DNA of 64,000 bases from Gammaproteobacteria bacterium (lineage in GTDB: Bacteria > Pseudomonadota > Gammaproteobacteria > Eutrophobiales > Eutrophobiaceae), in contig JANQNX010000009.1 of the NCBI GenBank assembly GCA_028279365.1, forward strand, positions 1 to 64,000. Reading direction: 5' to 3'. Below the pieces are notes generated by a model. It ran no database searches, was not told the DNA's origin, and saw nothing but the letters and a program-made list of their open reading frames with translations. Positions 19,422 to 27,249 of this stretch are shown here, piece after piece. How positions within the stretch are numbered: position 1 is the first letter of the stretch; the number at the start of each line of letters is the position of its first letter. The position numbers were made by a program, and so were the translations under genes.

Positions 19422-20468
19422 TTACAGTCGGTTGTAATAACGCAATAATGTATCCAGTAGATCTTTGGCATCGGCGTTTGTTTCCCAATCGCCATCTTCA
19501 TTGGTGATAATAACCTCGGTTTTATCACCCACACCGGTCAGACTAATATTATAAGAGGTACCTTCATCTTCATCATCACCCCAAAATTTGAGTTTGCTTA
19601 ACAAGCCCTCTTCCTCTTTTTCTTCAGCCGGTTTGAAATACAGTACTGAATAAATGCCTTTTTCCTGGTCGCTGGATTGAATCACTATGCCGGCTCGTTC
19701 CAGTACGATCTTGGTGTCGCGCCAGGCGCGGGTAAATTCCTGCGGTATGGCCAGATAACTGCGGTCGCTGTCAACCACCACCAGTTCCGTTCTTGGTTTT
19801 CCAGGTCTGCTGGATGCCGCTGCTGTTGCAGCATCACTGTCACTGCGACCGACGGTAGCCGGATCAATACCGTAAAAATGGAGATTTAACTCTCGAATAA
19901 TTTCCTTCTCGCGTTCAGTATCCGGTTGTGTATCAAACCACTGACCATCGGTCACCAACTGTGAGCTGCTGGAGAGAAACAGCATGGTTTCACCTTCTTC
20001 ACCTATTTCGGTAAACAGGCTAAATTTTTCACGTAGTGCTCCTCCCTTCTCCTCTCTCACTCGCCAACCGGTCTCCATCACACCCAATTCGGCATCTTCC
20101 AAATCCAGTTCAAAACCTTTATTTACCCAAAACTGTGTTAATGAAGGCCAGTTTTCCCTGGGGCTACCCCTGAGTGCAATCCATTGTTCACCTTCAAATT
20201 CACCTTTGCCGAGTACCCCGGCACCGCTGGCTTGTGCACGCTGGCGTTGAAATTCGGTAAGTGAAATGGCTTCTTCTTCGCCCGGTATTGCCATTTCATC
20301 GCTGGTGGTATTGGTCAGATCCGGCGGCACCTCCAATGGAGGCAAATCGGTGCTACTTCGGTATGTTGTCCGATCATCAGGTAAGACTTCGTCCAAGGTG
20401 GGTAACTTCGAGCAGCCGCCGAGGTAGATAAAGAATAGTAAAATTATAATCGCTGGTTTTTTTATCAT
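19422..20468 (-). CDS. bamC: Outer membrane assembly lipoprotein BamC
   Basis: BAM-complex lipoprotein, 348 residues, with signal peptide and lipobox YLGGC (C19). The unstructured N-terminal segment (residues 20-75) includes the DRTTYRSSTDLPPLEVPPDL pattern used to contact BamD. Two helix-grip domains follow. It is 2 bp after the dapA stop, the standard dapA-bamC pair. It converges with der. Confidence 0.93.
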   Translation of the reverse strand: MIKKPAIIILLFFIYLGGCSKLPTLDEVLPDDRTTYRSSTDLPPLEVPPDLTNTTSDEMAIPGEEEAISLTEFQRQRAQASGAGVLGKGEFEGEQWIALRGSPRENWPSLTQFWVNKGFELDLEDAELGVMETGWRVREEKGGALREKFSLFTEIGEEGETMLFLSSSSQLVTDGQWFDTQPDTEREKEIIRELNLHFYGIDPATVGRSDSDAATAAASSRPGKPRTELVVVDSDRSYLAIPQEFTRAWRDTKIVLERAGIVIQSSDQEKGIYSVLYFKPAEEKEEEGLLSKLKFWGDDEDEGTSYNISLTGVGDKTEVIITNEDGDWETNADAKDLLDTLLRYYNRL

Positions 20469-20470
20469 AT

Positions 20471-21358
20471 TTATATTACTTCGGCCTGTTGCATCGCAGC
20501 CAGGACGGTTGATTCATACCGCTCGGACAATAGGGTCAGCGGCAAGCGAATACCTGCCTGAATCAGGCCGAGCTTATAAACCGCCCATTTGACCGGGATC
20601 GGGTTGGATTCAATAAATAGTTCTTTATGTAGACCAATTAATTTTTGATCTTTTTCTGTAGCCGTCTGGGCATCACCCTGAATGGCAGCCTGACACATTT
20701 CATGCATTAACTTCGGCGCGACGTTAGCAGTAACCGAAATGACCCCATGTCCGCCTTGGAGTAGAAAATCTTTACTGGTCAAATCATCGCCACTCAGAAT
20801 GAGAAAGTCATCGCTGACTGATTGCTTAATGGTGCCGACACGGTCGATATCCGCCGTTGCCTCTTTGACTCCAATAATATTATCGACTTCAGACAAGCGG
20901 ATAATTGTTTCGGGCAACATATCGCAGGCTGTTCTGCCCGGGACATTATAGAGAATTTGGGGAATCGCCACGGCATCAGCAACTGCCTTGTAATGCTGGT
21001 ACAGACCTTCCTGGGTAGGTTTGTTGTAATAAGGTGTGACCAACAAGCAGGCATCGGCTCCCACTTTTTTCGCACAGCGCGTGAGTGAGATTGCCTCAAT
21101 GGTTGAATTCGCGCCGGTACCAGCAATAACCGGGATACGACCGTTAACGATTTCTACCGCGCGTTTTATCACGGCACAATGTTCTTCTTCTGTCAGCGTT
21201 GCCGATTCACCTGTCGTACCCACCGAGACAATCGCATCGGTACCCTGCTCTATATGGAATTCCAGCAATCGCTCCAGCGCTTCATTATCAAGCGCAGTGT
21301 CAGGTTTGACGCCTGCAAGCATAGGGGTAACAACCGCTACCATACTGCCATGAAACAT
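20471..21358 (-). CDS. dapA: 4-hydroxy-tetrahydrodipicolinate synthase
   Basis: Condenses pyruvate and aspartate semialdehyde in the diaminopimelate/lysine pathway. I start it at 21358 (MFHGSMVAVVTPM, 295 residues), which matches the family. The open frame extends upstream, but the extra 31 residues look like leader DNA. Motifs: GTTGESATL, YNVPGRTACDM and GVKEAT with the Schiff-base lysine. The gene is divergent from gcvR, as in many relatives. Confidence 0.96.
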   Translation of the reverse strand: MFHGSMVAVVTPMLAGVKPDTALDNEALERLLEFHIEQGTDAIVSVGTTGESATLTEEEHCAVIKRAVEIVNGRIPVIAGTGANSTIEAISLTRCAKKVGADACLLVTPYYNKPTQEGLYQHYKAVADAVAIPQILYNVPGRTACDMLPETIIRLSEVDNIIGVKEATADIDRVGTIKQSVSDDFLILSGDDLTSKDFLLQGGHGVISVTANVAPKLMHEMCQAAIQGDAQTATEKDQKLIGLHKELFIESNPIPVKWAVYKLGLIQAGIRLPLTLLSERYESTVLAAMQQAEVI

Positions 21359-21525
21359 AGGATTAAGTGATTTAGTCGTTGGAAAAAATGGGTATGTTAC
21401 TGAATCTGACAGTAATATGACAAGGTAATTACCGAGAAAGGTATTCGCCACTGTCTATCCATGCCAAAATAGAAGTTAGATTGAAGACAATTATTACTGA
21501 TTATTAGCCAGTTAGGCCTTTGAAG

Positions 21526-22053
21526 ATGCAAAATTTCCTAGTCGTCAACGCGCTTATCGACCACTCCAATCAAGCCATACGCGATTTTGCCAAAGCGGCA
21601 AAGAATAGCGGCTGTAATATTGTCGAAAGCCGGTTTAATGTATTCGGTGGAAAACTGGCAATCATGCTTTTCCTGAGTGGTTCATGGAATGAGATTGCGA
21701 AAATGGAAGATCTACTGAAAAAACTTGAACAACAGCTGAACACAAAGATTCTGGTTGACCGGACTCAATCACTTGAGCTGACTGGTAAGGCGATGCCATA
21801 TGCCGTTGATGTGGTGGGAATCGATCAGCCCGGTGTGATCCTCGATATCACGGCGTTCATGGCTGACAGTAGTATTGAAATTCAAGACATGTATTCCAAC
21901 GCTTATCTCGCCACACAAACCGGCGCAGAAATGTTTTCTTTGCATATGACAGTTAATTTGTCATTGGACACGTCCATTGCCGCGATACGTGGTGACTTTA
22001 TCGATTTTTGTGATCGTCTTAATCTTGATGCAATAATGGAACCGGTAAAATAA
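21526..22053 (+). CDS. gcvR: Glycine cleavage repressor-like ACT-domain protein
   Basis: A 175-residue protein with two ACT domains: residues 1-80, starting QNFLVVNALIDHSNQAI, and 88-170, with VVGIDQPGVILDIT. This is the GcvR layout. GcvR antagonises GcvA in E. coli, though relatives beside bcp often lack direct evidence for that role. The ATG at 21526 is preferred to a TTG two codons earlier. It lies 29 bp upstream of bcp. Confidence 0.85.
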   Translation: MQNFLVVNALIDHSNQAIRDFAKAAKNSGCNIVESRFNVFGGKLAIMLFLSGSWNEIAKMEDLLKKLEQQLNTKILVDRTQSLELTGKAMPYAVDVVGIDQPGVILDITAFMADSSIEIQDMYSNAYLATQTGAEMFSLHMTVNLSLDTSIAAIRGDFIDFCDRLNLDAIMEPVK

Positions 22054-22082
22054 ATAACGACTAAGAGGAAAAATAGAAACCT

Positions 22083-22550
22083 ATGAGTAAAGTCAGTATT
22101 GGAAAAAAAGTGCCTGCTTTTTCTGCTATCGCTACCGGCGATAAGAAAGTCAAACTCTCAGACTTCAAAGGTAAAAACATCGTATTGTATTTCTACCCAA
22201 AGGACAGCACTCCAGGATGTACATTGGAAGGGCAAGACTTTCGTGACAACATCAGAAAGTTCAGTGCAAGGAATACCACGATACTCGGTGTGTCCAGAGA
22301 TAAATTAAGCTCACATGAAAAATTTAAAGAGAAACAAAAGTTTCCGTTTGACCTGTTATCCGATGAAGATGAAACACTCTGTGAGTTGTTTGATGTGATA
22401 AAAGAAAAAAACATGTACGGCAAAAAAGTTATGGGCATTGAGCGGTCAACCTTCCTGATCGATGAAAAGGGAGTATTACGCAATGAATGGCGCAAGGTTA
22501 AAGTCAAGGGACATGTTGGAGAAGTACTGGAGGCAGTCAAAGCACTTTAA
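22083..22550 (+). CDS. bcp: Thioredoxin-dependent thiol peroxidase (Bcp/PrxQ)
   Basis: Peroxiredoxin of 155 residues that reduces hydroperoxides. The peroxidatic cysteine is in STPGCTLEGQDFRD. The E. coli resolving cysteine five residues later is absent (Gly-Gln here). A cysteine in ETLCELFDV, on the next helix, probably resolves the disulfide instead, as in other PrxQ subtypes. A GAGGAAAA ribosome-binding site precedes the ATG. Confidence 0.93.
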   Translation: MSKVSIGKKVPAFSAIATGDKKVKLSDFKGKNIVLYFYPKDSTPGCTLEGQDFRDNIRKFSARNTTILGVSRDKLSSHEKFKEKQKFPFDLLSDEDETLCELFDVIKEKNMYGKKVMGIERSTFLIDEKGVLRNEWRKVKVKGHVGEVLEAVKAL

Positions 22551-22701
22551 CTAATTGAACAGCAGCCTGATAGTTATCTGTCTTATACTCTCAATCTACA
22601 CATCATTATTGATACACACATGGAGTTATCAATACATCTACCATGTTACTCCACCCTCAATGTGCCAATGATTATTCTCAACTTCGGAATTCAACTTGAT
22701 T

Positions 22702-24111
22702 ATGTCTGACTCTGAATCACCTCGTTTGTTTGTGCTTGATACTAATGTACTGATGCATGACCCGGTCTCAATTTTTCGATTCCAGGAGCATGACGTTTTT
22801 ATCCCCATGGTCGTATTAGAAGAACTGGACTCGGCCAAAAAAGGGGTATCAGAAGTCGCGCGTAATGTACGTCAGGTAAGTCGATTCATGGATGAAATTA
22901 TTAATGACGCAGAATCGGAAGACATTACCCAAGGGATGTTGCTGTCAAAAATCAAAGGCGTAAACGGACGCTCGGAACCCAGTGGCAGATTGTATCTGCA
23001 AACAGAAGTATTGCCCGATAACTTACCTGAGCACCTTCCGGGTAAACAAAATGCCGATAACTCAATCCTGGGTACTACCTTATCATTACAACAAAAACAC
23101 CCGGACAAGATCGTCACACTGGTATCCAAGGATATCAACCTGCGTATCAAGGCACGTGTTGTTGGCATCATCGCGGAGGATTACACCAGTGACAAAGTAC
23201 TGGATGACGCTGATTTGTTACATACCGGCGTCGATGCCCTGCCGGAAAATTTTTGGGAGAGTAAATCAGAAGCACTAACTTCATGGCAGGAAGACATGCG
23301 CACAATGTATGAAATTAGTGGGGTACCGTTAGAGGATTGCTATCCTTATCAATGTTTATATACCAGCGACGATGCCGAATTTGAAGCATTGGTAAAACAT
23401 ACCAGTGAAGATAAAACCACGCTATTGCTGGCCAACGATTACCGAAAAGATAATCAGGCAGTTTGGGGGGTCAATGCCAGAAACCGCGAACAGAATTTCG
23501 CTCTGAATCTGCTCATGGATCCCGACATTGATATGGTCACGATACTGGGTGCCGCTGGCACCGGCAAAACCCTGTTGGCATTAGCAGCGGGGCTGGCTCA
23601 GGTAATGGACAAAAAACTGTATCGCGAAATTATCATCACCCGGGTTACGATCCCGGTCGGCGAAGACATCGGATTTTTACCGGGTACTGAAGAGGAAAAA
23701 ATGGCGCCATGGATGGGTGCGTTGCTCGATAATCTGGAAGTGCTGACAAATGCCGATGACAGTGGTGAGTGGGAACGCGCAGCGACCAACGACCTACTGA
23801 CCAAACGTATTAAGATTCGCTCTCTGAATTTCATGCGCGGCCGCACCTTTCTGAATCGCTACATCATTGTTGATGAAGCACAAAATCTGACTGCCAAGCA
23901 GATGAAGACCCTGGTGACGCGAGCCGGACCGGGCAGCAAGCTGATTGTGCTTGGCAATATATCCCAGATCGATACGCCTTATTTGACAGAAACGACATCC
24001 GGATTGACTTATGTGGTGGACAGATTCAAAAATTGGGAACATAGTGGACATATAACGCTAATGCGTGGAGAACGTTCCAGACTGGCTGATTATGCGAGTG
24101 ATGTCCTGTAA
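22702..24111 (+). CDS. PIN-PhoH fusion ATPase (YlaK type)
   Basis: A 469-residue protein with an N-terminal PIN RNase domain (FVLDTNVLMHDP at 11-22, acidic residues later at ELDSAKKG) and a C-terminal PhoH/RecA-like ATPase. Walker A is GAAGTGKTLLALAAG and Walker B is YIIVDEAQNLT. PhoH2-type fusions have been shown to be RNA helicase/RNases in other bacteria, so an RNA-processing role is likely. The ATG at 22702 is preferred to the TTG two codons upstream. No obvious operon partner. Confidence 0.9.
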   Translation: MSDSESPRLFVLDTNVLMHDPVSIFRFQEHDVFIPMVVLEELDSAKKGVSEVARNVRQVSRFMDEIINDAESEDITQGMLLSKIKGVNGRSEPSGRLYLQTEVLPDNLPEHLPGKQNADNSILGTTLSLQQKHPDKIVTLVSKDINLRIKARVVGIIAEDYTSDKVLDDADLLHTGVDALPENFWESKSEALTSWQEDMRTMYEISGVPLEDCYPYQCLYTSDDAEFEALVKHTSEDKTTLLLANDYRKDNQAVWGVNARNREQNFALNLLMDPDIDMVTILGAAGTGKTLLALAAGLAQVMDKKLYREIIITRVTIPVGEDIGFLPGTEEEKMAPWMGALLDNLEVLTNADDSGEWERAATNDLLTKRIKIRSLNFMRGRTFLNRYIIVDEAQNLTAKQMKTLVTRAGPGSKLIVLGNISQIDTPYLTETTSGLTYVVDRFKNWEHSGHITLMRGERSRLADYASDVL

Positions 24112-24170
24112 CTAGCTAAAGAAATCGCTTAACAGGCAGTTAATAATCAATAATAAGAGCGAGAGGGCGT

Positions 24171-24935
24171 ATGAAACAACCAAATAAAACGACCTGGCTA
24201 AACCTGCCGAGCCTGGGTCTCTCAATAAGAATGCTGTTCACCGGTTATCTATTGACTATCGGTTTTGGTTTGTTGATGGCCGGCGCGCAGATCTTGTTAA
24301 CCCACGGCATGGCTGATGGCAAATTCGGCCTATCCATCGACGACATTGTTTACAGCTATTACGGCAATCGTGGCAATAGCAAACTTGAGTCTAAATTAAA
24401 CGGCTCTATGAAAGACAAGGCGCCGGAAGAGATTCGAACCAAATTGATTCAATGGGCCAGAGATGGCGCACCGGAAGATAGATGGCATCAGGAAATCGAA
24501 GCGGATGTAGTAACGTATTGTAGTGGCTGCCACGGTAATATCCCTGGGCTACCCGCCCTGGCAACCTATGAAGTCATGCAGGAAATTGCAGAAACCGATC
24601 ATGGTGCTTCGATAGATTCATTAACACGTGTCTCACATATCCACCTGTTTGGTATCGCCTTTATCTTTTTCCTGATGGGATTCGTATTCAGTTTTAGTGT
24701 TGGCATTCCCAAGTGGTTAAAGGAACTCGTTATCCTGACTCCGTTTGTGTTCCTGATACTGGATATTGTTTCCTGGTGGGCAACAAAATGGTACCCGAGC
24801 TTTGCCTGGTTCACGATGCTTGGAGGTGTCGGCTACACATTGGCATCAACGTTCATGTGGTTTACCAGCATGTATCAAATGTGGGTCTTGCCTTATAACG
24901 GTAAGGACTATTGTGTGAATACCTGGGAAGATTAA
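24171..24935 (+). CDS. Membrane protein with a single c-type haem motif
   Basis: A 254-residue protein with four predicted membrane helices (about 21-44, 157-177, 186-204 and 212-236). The large soluble loop between helices 1 and 2 carries CSGCH (C117, C120, H121), a classical c-haem attachment motif. Histidines at 156 and 158 (SHIHLFG) lie at the start of helix 2. The motif implies a periplasmic loop and covalent haem. I do not recognise a characterised family. It is likely a respiratory or redox-sensing membrane cytochrome. GAGCGAGAGG precedes the ATG. Confidence 0.75.
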   Translation: MKQPNKTTWLNLPSLGLSIRMLFTGYLLTIGFGLLMAGAQILLTHGMADGKFGLSIDDIVYSYYGNRGNSKLESKLNGSMKDKAPEEIRTKLIQWARDGAPEDRWHQEIEADVVTYCSGCHGNIPGLPALATYEVMQEIAETDHGASIDSLTRVSHIHLFGIAFIFFLMGFVFSFSVGIPKWLKELVILTPFVFLILDIVSWWATKWYPSFAWFTMLGGVGYTLASTFMWFTSMYQMWVLPYNGKDYCVNTWED

Positions 24936-24945
24936 ATTTACTTTA

Positions 24946-24980
24946 ACAACACCCTCAGTGGAAATCGTTGAGGGTGTTGT
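24946..24980 (+). terminator. Hairpin terminator after the haem-motif membrane protein
   Basis: ACAACACCCTCA (24946-24957) and TGAGGGTGTTGT (24969-24980) form a perfect 12-bp stem with an 11-nt loop. The following CTGTTAAT is only weakly T-rich, so termination may be partial or assisted. Confidence 0.65.
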
Positions 24981-25039
24981 CTGTTAATCCTGCATAGCAA
25001 AAATTTTTAACCTGTCGTTGTTTACCTATTTTGTGAATC

Positions 25040-25789
25040 TTGAAACTGACCGACCAGCAGAATTATCTCAACGAACTTAAACTGGCAGCCGAGTTTCAGC
25101 AAGCCGTACTGCCTGATATTGTCGATGTAGACTATCTCGATATCGCTATTCACTTTGATCCATTCAATACCGTCTCTGGTGACGTTTACGACTTTAAACT
25201 AAACCGGGAAAAAGAACTGGCGATCTTTGTGGGCGATGCAACTGGGCATGGTATTTCATCAGCGTTAATGACCATGATGGTGCACATTGCGATTGATGGA
25301 CTAACGCCTAATCTTTCAACCGATGAATCGATACGAAAACTAAACCAGATGATTGCATCAAGACAAACCGGACGTTTTGTAACAGGTGTTTTTTTTCGTA
25401 TTAGTCCAACGGGTTTATTAAGTGTCACACATGCCGGCCATCCTTCGATTCTGATTGTGGATTCAGCAACGAATAACATCACTCAGTTTGCTGAAGCAGG
25501 CTGTCCATTAGGCATGTTTGAAGAAGAACCGTTAAGTTATCAGCATGAAACTTATCAACTCCGTCATGGTGATAAGATCATTGCCTATACGGATGGCCTA
25601 ACCGAATGGAAAGATGATAATAATCAGGCTTACTCGCTTGACCGGCTAACAGACTGTATCAGTCGACATGCTAATACAAACTGTCAGGGCTTAATCGACC
25701 GCATACTTGATGATGTGATTCACTTTAGTCAGGGTACAGAAAAGATCGACGATATGACCCTACTTACCGCAATGTTTAATGTACGCTGA
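25040..25789 (+). CDS. Stand-alone PP2C-type (SpoIIE/RsbU) serine phosphatase
   Basis: A 249-residue SpoIIE-domain phosphatase. The linker helix (ELKLAAEFQQAVLP) is followed by metal-binding motifs SGDVYDF, VGDATGHG, the HAGHPSILI segment and the C-terminal DDMTLL. No sensor, HAMP or receiver domain is present. A TGA at 25034-25036 closes the frame just upstream, so TTG at 25040 is the only available start near the fold. No good ribosome-binding site is seen. Such enzymes usually dephosphorylate an anti-sigma antagonist, but no STAS or kinase partner is encoded nearby. Confidence 0.82.
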   Translation: MKLTDQQNYLNELKLAAEFQQAVLPDIVDVDYLDIAIHFDPFNTVSGDVYDFKLNREKELAIFVGDATGHGISSALMTMMVHIAIDGLTPNLSTDESIRKLNQMIASRQTGRFVTGVFFRISPTGLLSVTHAGHPSILIVDSATNNITQFAEAGCPLGMFEEEPLSYQHETYQLRHGDKIIAYTDGLTEWKDDNNQAYSLDRLTDCISRHANTNCQGLIDRILDDVIHFSQGTEKIDDMTLLTAMFNVR

Positions 25790-25845
25790 ATATAATGAAG
25801 TCATCCACAGCGATATTGACCCTGCTTATACATTAACACTGTGCG

Positions 25846-26922
25846 CTATGTTTCTCCGGTTTCAATAGCATGCTCTTCCTGAGTCGGCCAGACATTAATC
25901 AATGCCTTGACTAAGGTCGCCAGAGGGATAGCAAAAAATACACCCCAGAAACCCCATAGCCCGCCAAATACCAGGATCGCGGCAATAATAGCAACCGGGT
26001 GCAGATTAACAGCCTCTGAAAATAAAATGGGGACCAGCACGTTACCATCAAGAAACTGTAATACCAGATAGCTGACCATCAGCCAGACAAAGTCACCAGT
26101 AAAGCCCCATTGAAAATATCCGACTAACGCAACAGGTAATGTGACAACAGCAGCACCTATATATGGAATCAACACTGACAAGCCGACTACCAATGCCAGC
26201 AACGGGGCATAGTTTAGGTTCAGGACAATAAAGAGGATATAGGATACAGCACCGACAATAATGATTTCATTCACCTTACCACGCACATAGTTGCCCATCT
26301 GCGCATCCATTTCACTCCAGACCTCGTTAACAAGTTGCCTGTCTTTAGGAAGAAAACGACCGATCCACTCAATCATCATTACCTTATCTTTAAGAAAAAA
26401 GAAGATCATCAACGGCACTAATACCACATACACCAACACGGTAATAATGGCCGGGATTGATCCAAGAGAAAAAGACAATACATTGCGGCCGAAACCACTC
26501 ACGCCCTCCCGGGTGGTTGCGATAATTTGCCTGATATATTCTTCAGAAAATATTTCAGGATACTTTTCAGCCAGCTGCAACAACAAGCCTTTACCATTGT
26601 TGATCATATCCGGCAGTTCCTGAAAAAACTCGCTGACCTGTTTTGAAATGAGCGGAAGAAGCCCGAACAATAAATACAGCATGACAGTAATAAACAGGAT
26701 AAAAACAATATTTACCGCCAGTAGACGTGGTACCTTTCTTTTTTCCAACTTCGACACCAGCCCTTCCAGTAAATAGGCGATAATTAATGCCGCCAGTAAT
26801 GGCGCCAACATCTTACCCATGGTCAACAACACCACGCTGCTGAGCACAAGTAATACGACTAATAACGCAGCCTGCGGATCAGTAAAGTAACGTCGGTACC
26901 AGGAACGGATAAAATCAAACAT
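25846..26922 (-). CDS. AI-2E family permease (PerM-like)
   Basis: A 358-residue integral membrane protein of the AI-2E transporter family, with about eight hydrophobic helices. The N-terminal pair (YFTDPQAALLVVLLVLSSVV broadly) and the C-terminal block with LIPYIGAAVVTLPVALVGY and GLWGFWGVFFAIPLATLVK are characteristic. Substrates for the family differ and cannot be predicted here. It is convergent with the phosphatase gene. Upstream lies the predicted small RNA on the same strand, ending about 87 bp before this start. Confidence 0.88.
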   Translation of the reverse strand: MFDFIRSWYRRYFTDPQAALLVVLLVLSSVVLLTMGKMLAPLLAALIIAYLLEGLVSKLEKRKVPRLLAVNIVFILFITVMLYLLFGLLPLISKQVSEFFQELPDMINNGKGLLLQLAEKYPEIFSEEYIRQIIATTREGVSGFGRNVLSFSLGSIPAIITVLVYVVLVPLMIFFFLKDKVMMIEWIGRFLPKDRQLVNEVWSEMDAQMGNYVRGKVNEIIIVGAVSYILFIVLNLNYAPLLALVVGLSVLIPYIGAAVVTLPVALVGYFQWGFTGDFVWLMVSYLVLQFLDGNVLVPILFSEAVNLHPVAIIAAILVFGGLWGFWGVFFAIPLATLVKALINVWPTQEEHAIETGET

Positions 26923-27008
26923 AGGATAAGCAACTGTTTTTTATTAAATCATAGCGATATATTGTATAAACCGCGAGAGCAAGACGCCGCCATTCACATA
27001 TGCAAGAT

Positions 27009-27034
27009 AAAAAAAAGGCGCCTGATGGCGCCTT
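27009..27034 (-). terminator. Strong intrinsic terminator of the predicted small RNA
   Basis: On the minus strand AAGGCGCC (27034-27027) pairs with GGCGCCTT (27022-27015) across an ATCA loop, followed by a run of eight T (27016-27009). On the plus strand there is no T-run, so the element works only for leftward transcription. No protein gene reads into it. Confidence 0.85.
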
Positions 27035-27090
27035 AAGGTTAAGAGCAGAGGATAGTCGAAGGGTCATTGAACAATAAGACTATCAGTCAT
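27009..27090 (-). ncRNA. Predicted sigma-54-dependent small RNA, about 82 nt
   Basis: The minus strand shows a complete small transcription unit in the permease-queG gap. A sigma-54 promoter (27100-27116) would start RNA near 27090. The RNA would begin with a hairpin of GATAGTC (27084-27078) and GACTATC (27057-27051) with a 20-nt loop. An unpaired C/U-rich segment containing TCCTCTGCTC follows, then an intrinsic terminator. The C/U-rich stretch could pair with Shine-Dalgarno sequences (inference). It has no ribosome-binding site, and the only ATG is two bases from the start. I do not recognise a known RNA family. Confidence 0.68.
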
Positions 27091-27099
27091 CTGTTATAT

Positions 27100-27116
27100 A
27101 GCATGTGCTATGCCAA
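27100..27116 (-). promoter_or_regulatory. Sigma-54 (-24/-12) promoter
   Basis: The minus strand reads TTGGCATAGCACATGCT. The GG (-24) and GC (-12) elements are 10 bp apart, as the sigma-54 consensus TGGCAC-N5-TTGC requires. One substitution is seen in each element (T for C after TGGCA, A for T before TGC). Confidence 0.7.
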
Positions 27117-27178
27117 CTAATAATTAATTTATTATTCAATAAGTTACAGATTTTTAAAGCCAATAATGATAACGAAAT

Positions 27179-27216
27179 TGCACCAAGATAATGAAACCGG
27201 GCACAGTCAGGGTGCA
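27179..27216 (-). promoter_or_regulatory. Tandem NtrC-like enhancer sites
   Basis: Two 17-bp sites match TGCACC-N5-GGTGCA. At 27200-27216 the minus strand reads TGCACC-CTGAC-TGTGCC (10 of 12 positions). At 27179-27195 it reads TTCATT-ATCTT-GGTGCA (9 of 12, with a perfect right half). Their centres are 21 bp apart, two helical turns, and about 100-120 bp upstream of the predicted RNA start. This is a normal enhancer distance for NtrC and sigma-54. Confidence 0.6.
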
Positions 27217-27249
27217 AACAATAGTTATTAATATTTCTCCTGGCATTTT

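Larger units (their letters stand above)
26923..27249. other. Divergent intergenic region between the permease gene and queG
   Basis: This 327-bp gap holds, from right to left, two NtrC-like sites, a sigma-54 promoter, the predicted small RNA and its terminator. The remaining 86 bp before the permease start (26923-27008) is AT-rich and presumably holds the permease promoter. No protein-coding frame of note was seen. Confidence 0.7.

Noticed and set aside
22620..22652. TGGAGT...ACTCCA inverted repeat between bcp and the PhoH-like gene
   Set aside because: Six-base arms with a spacer of about 21 nt and no T-run are expected by chance in AT-rich DNA.
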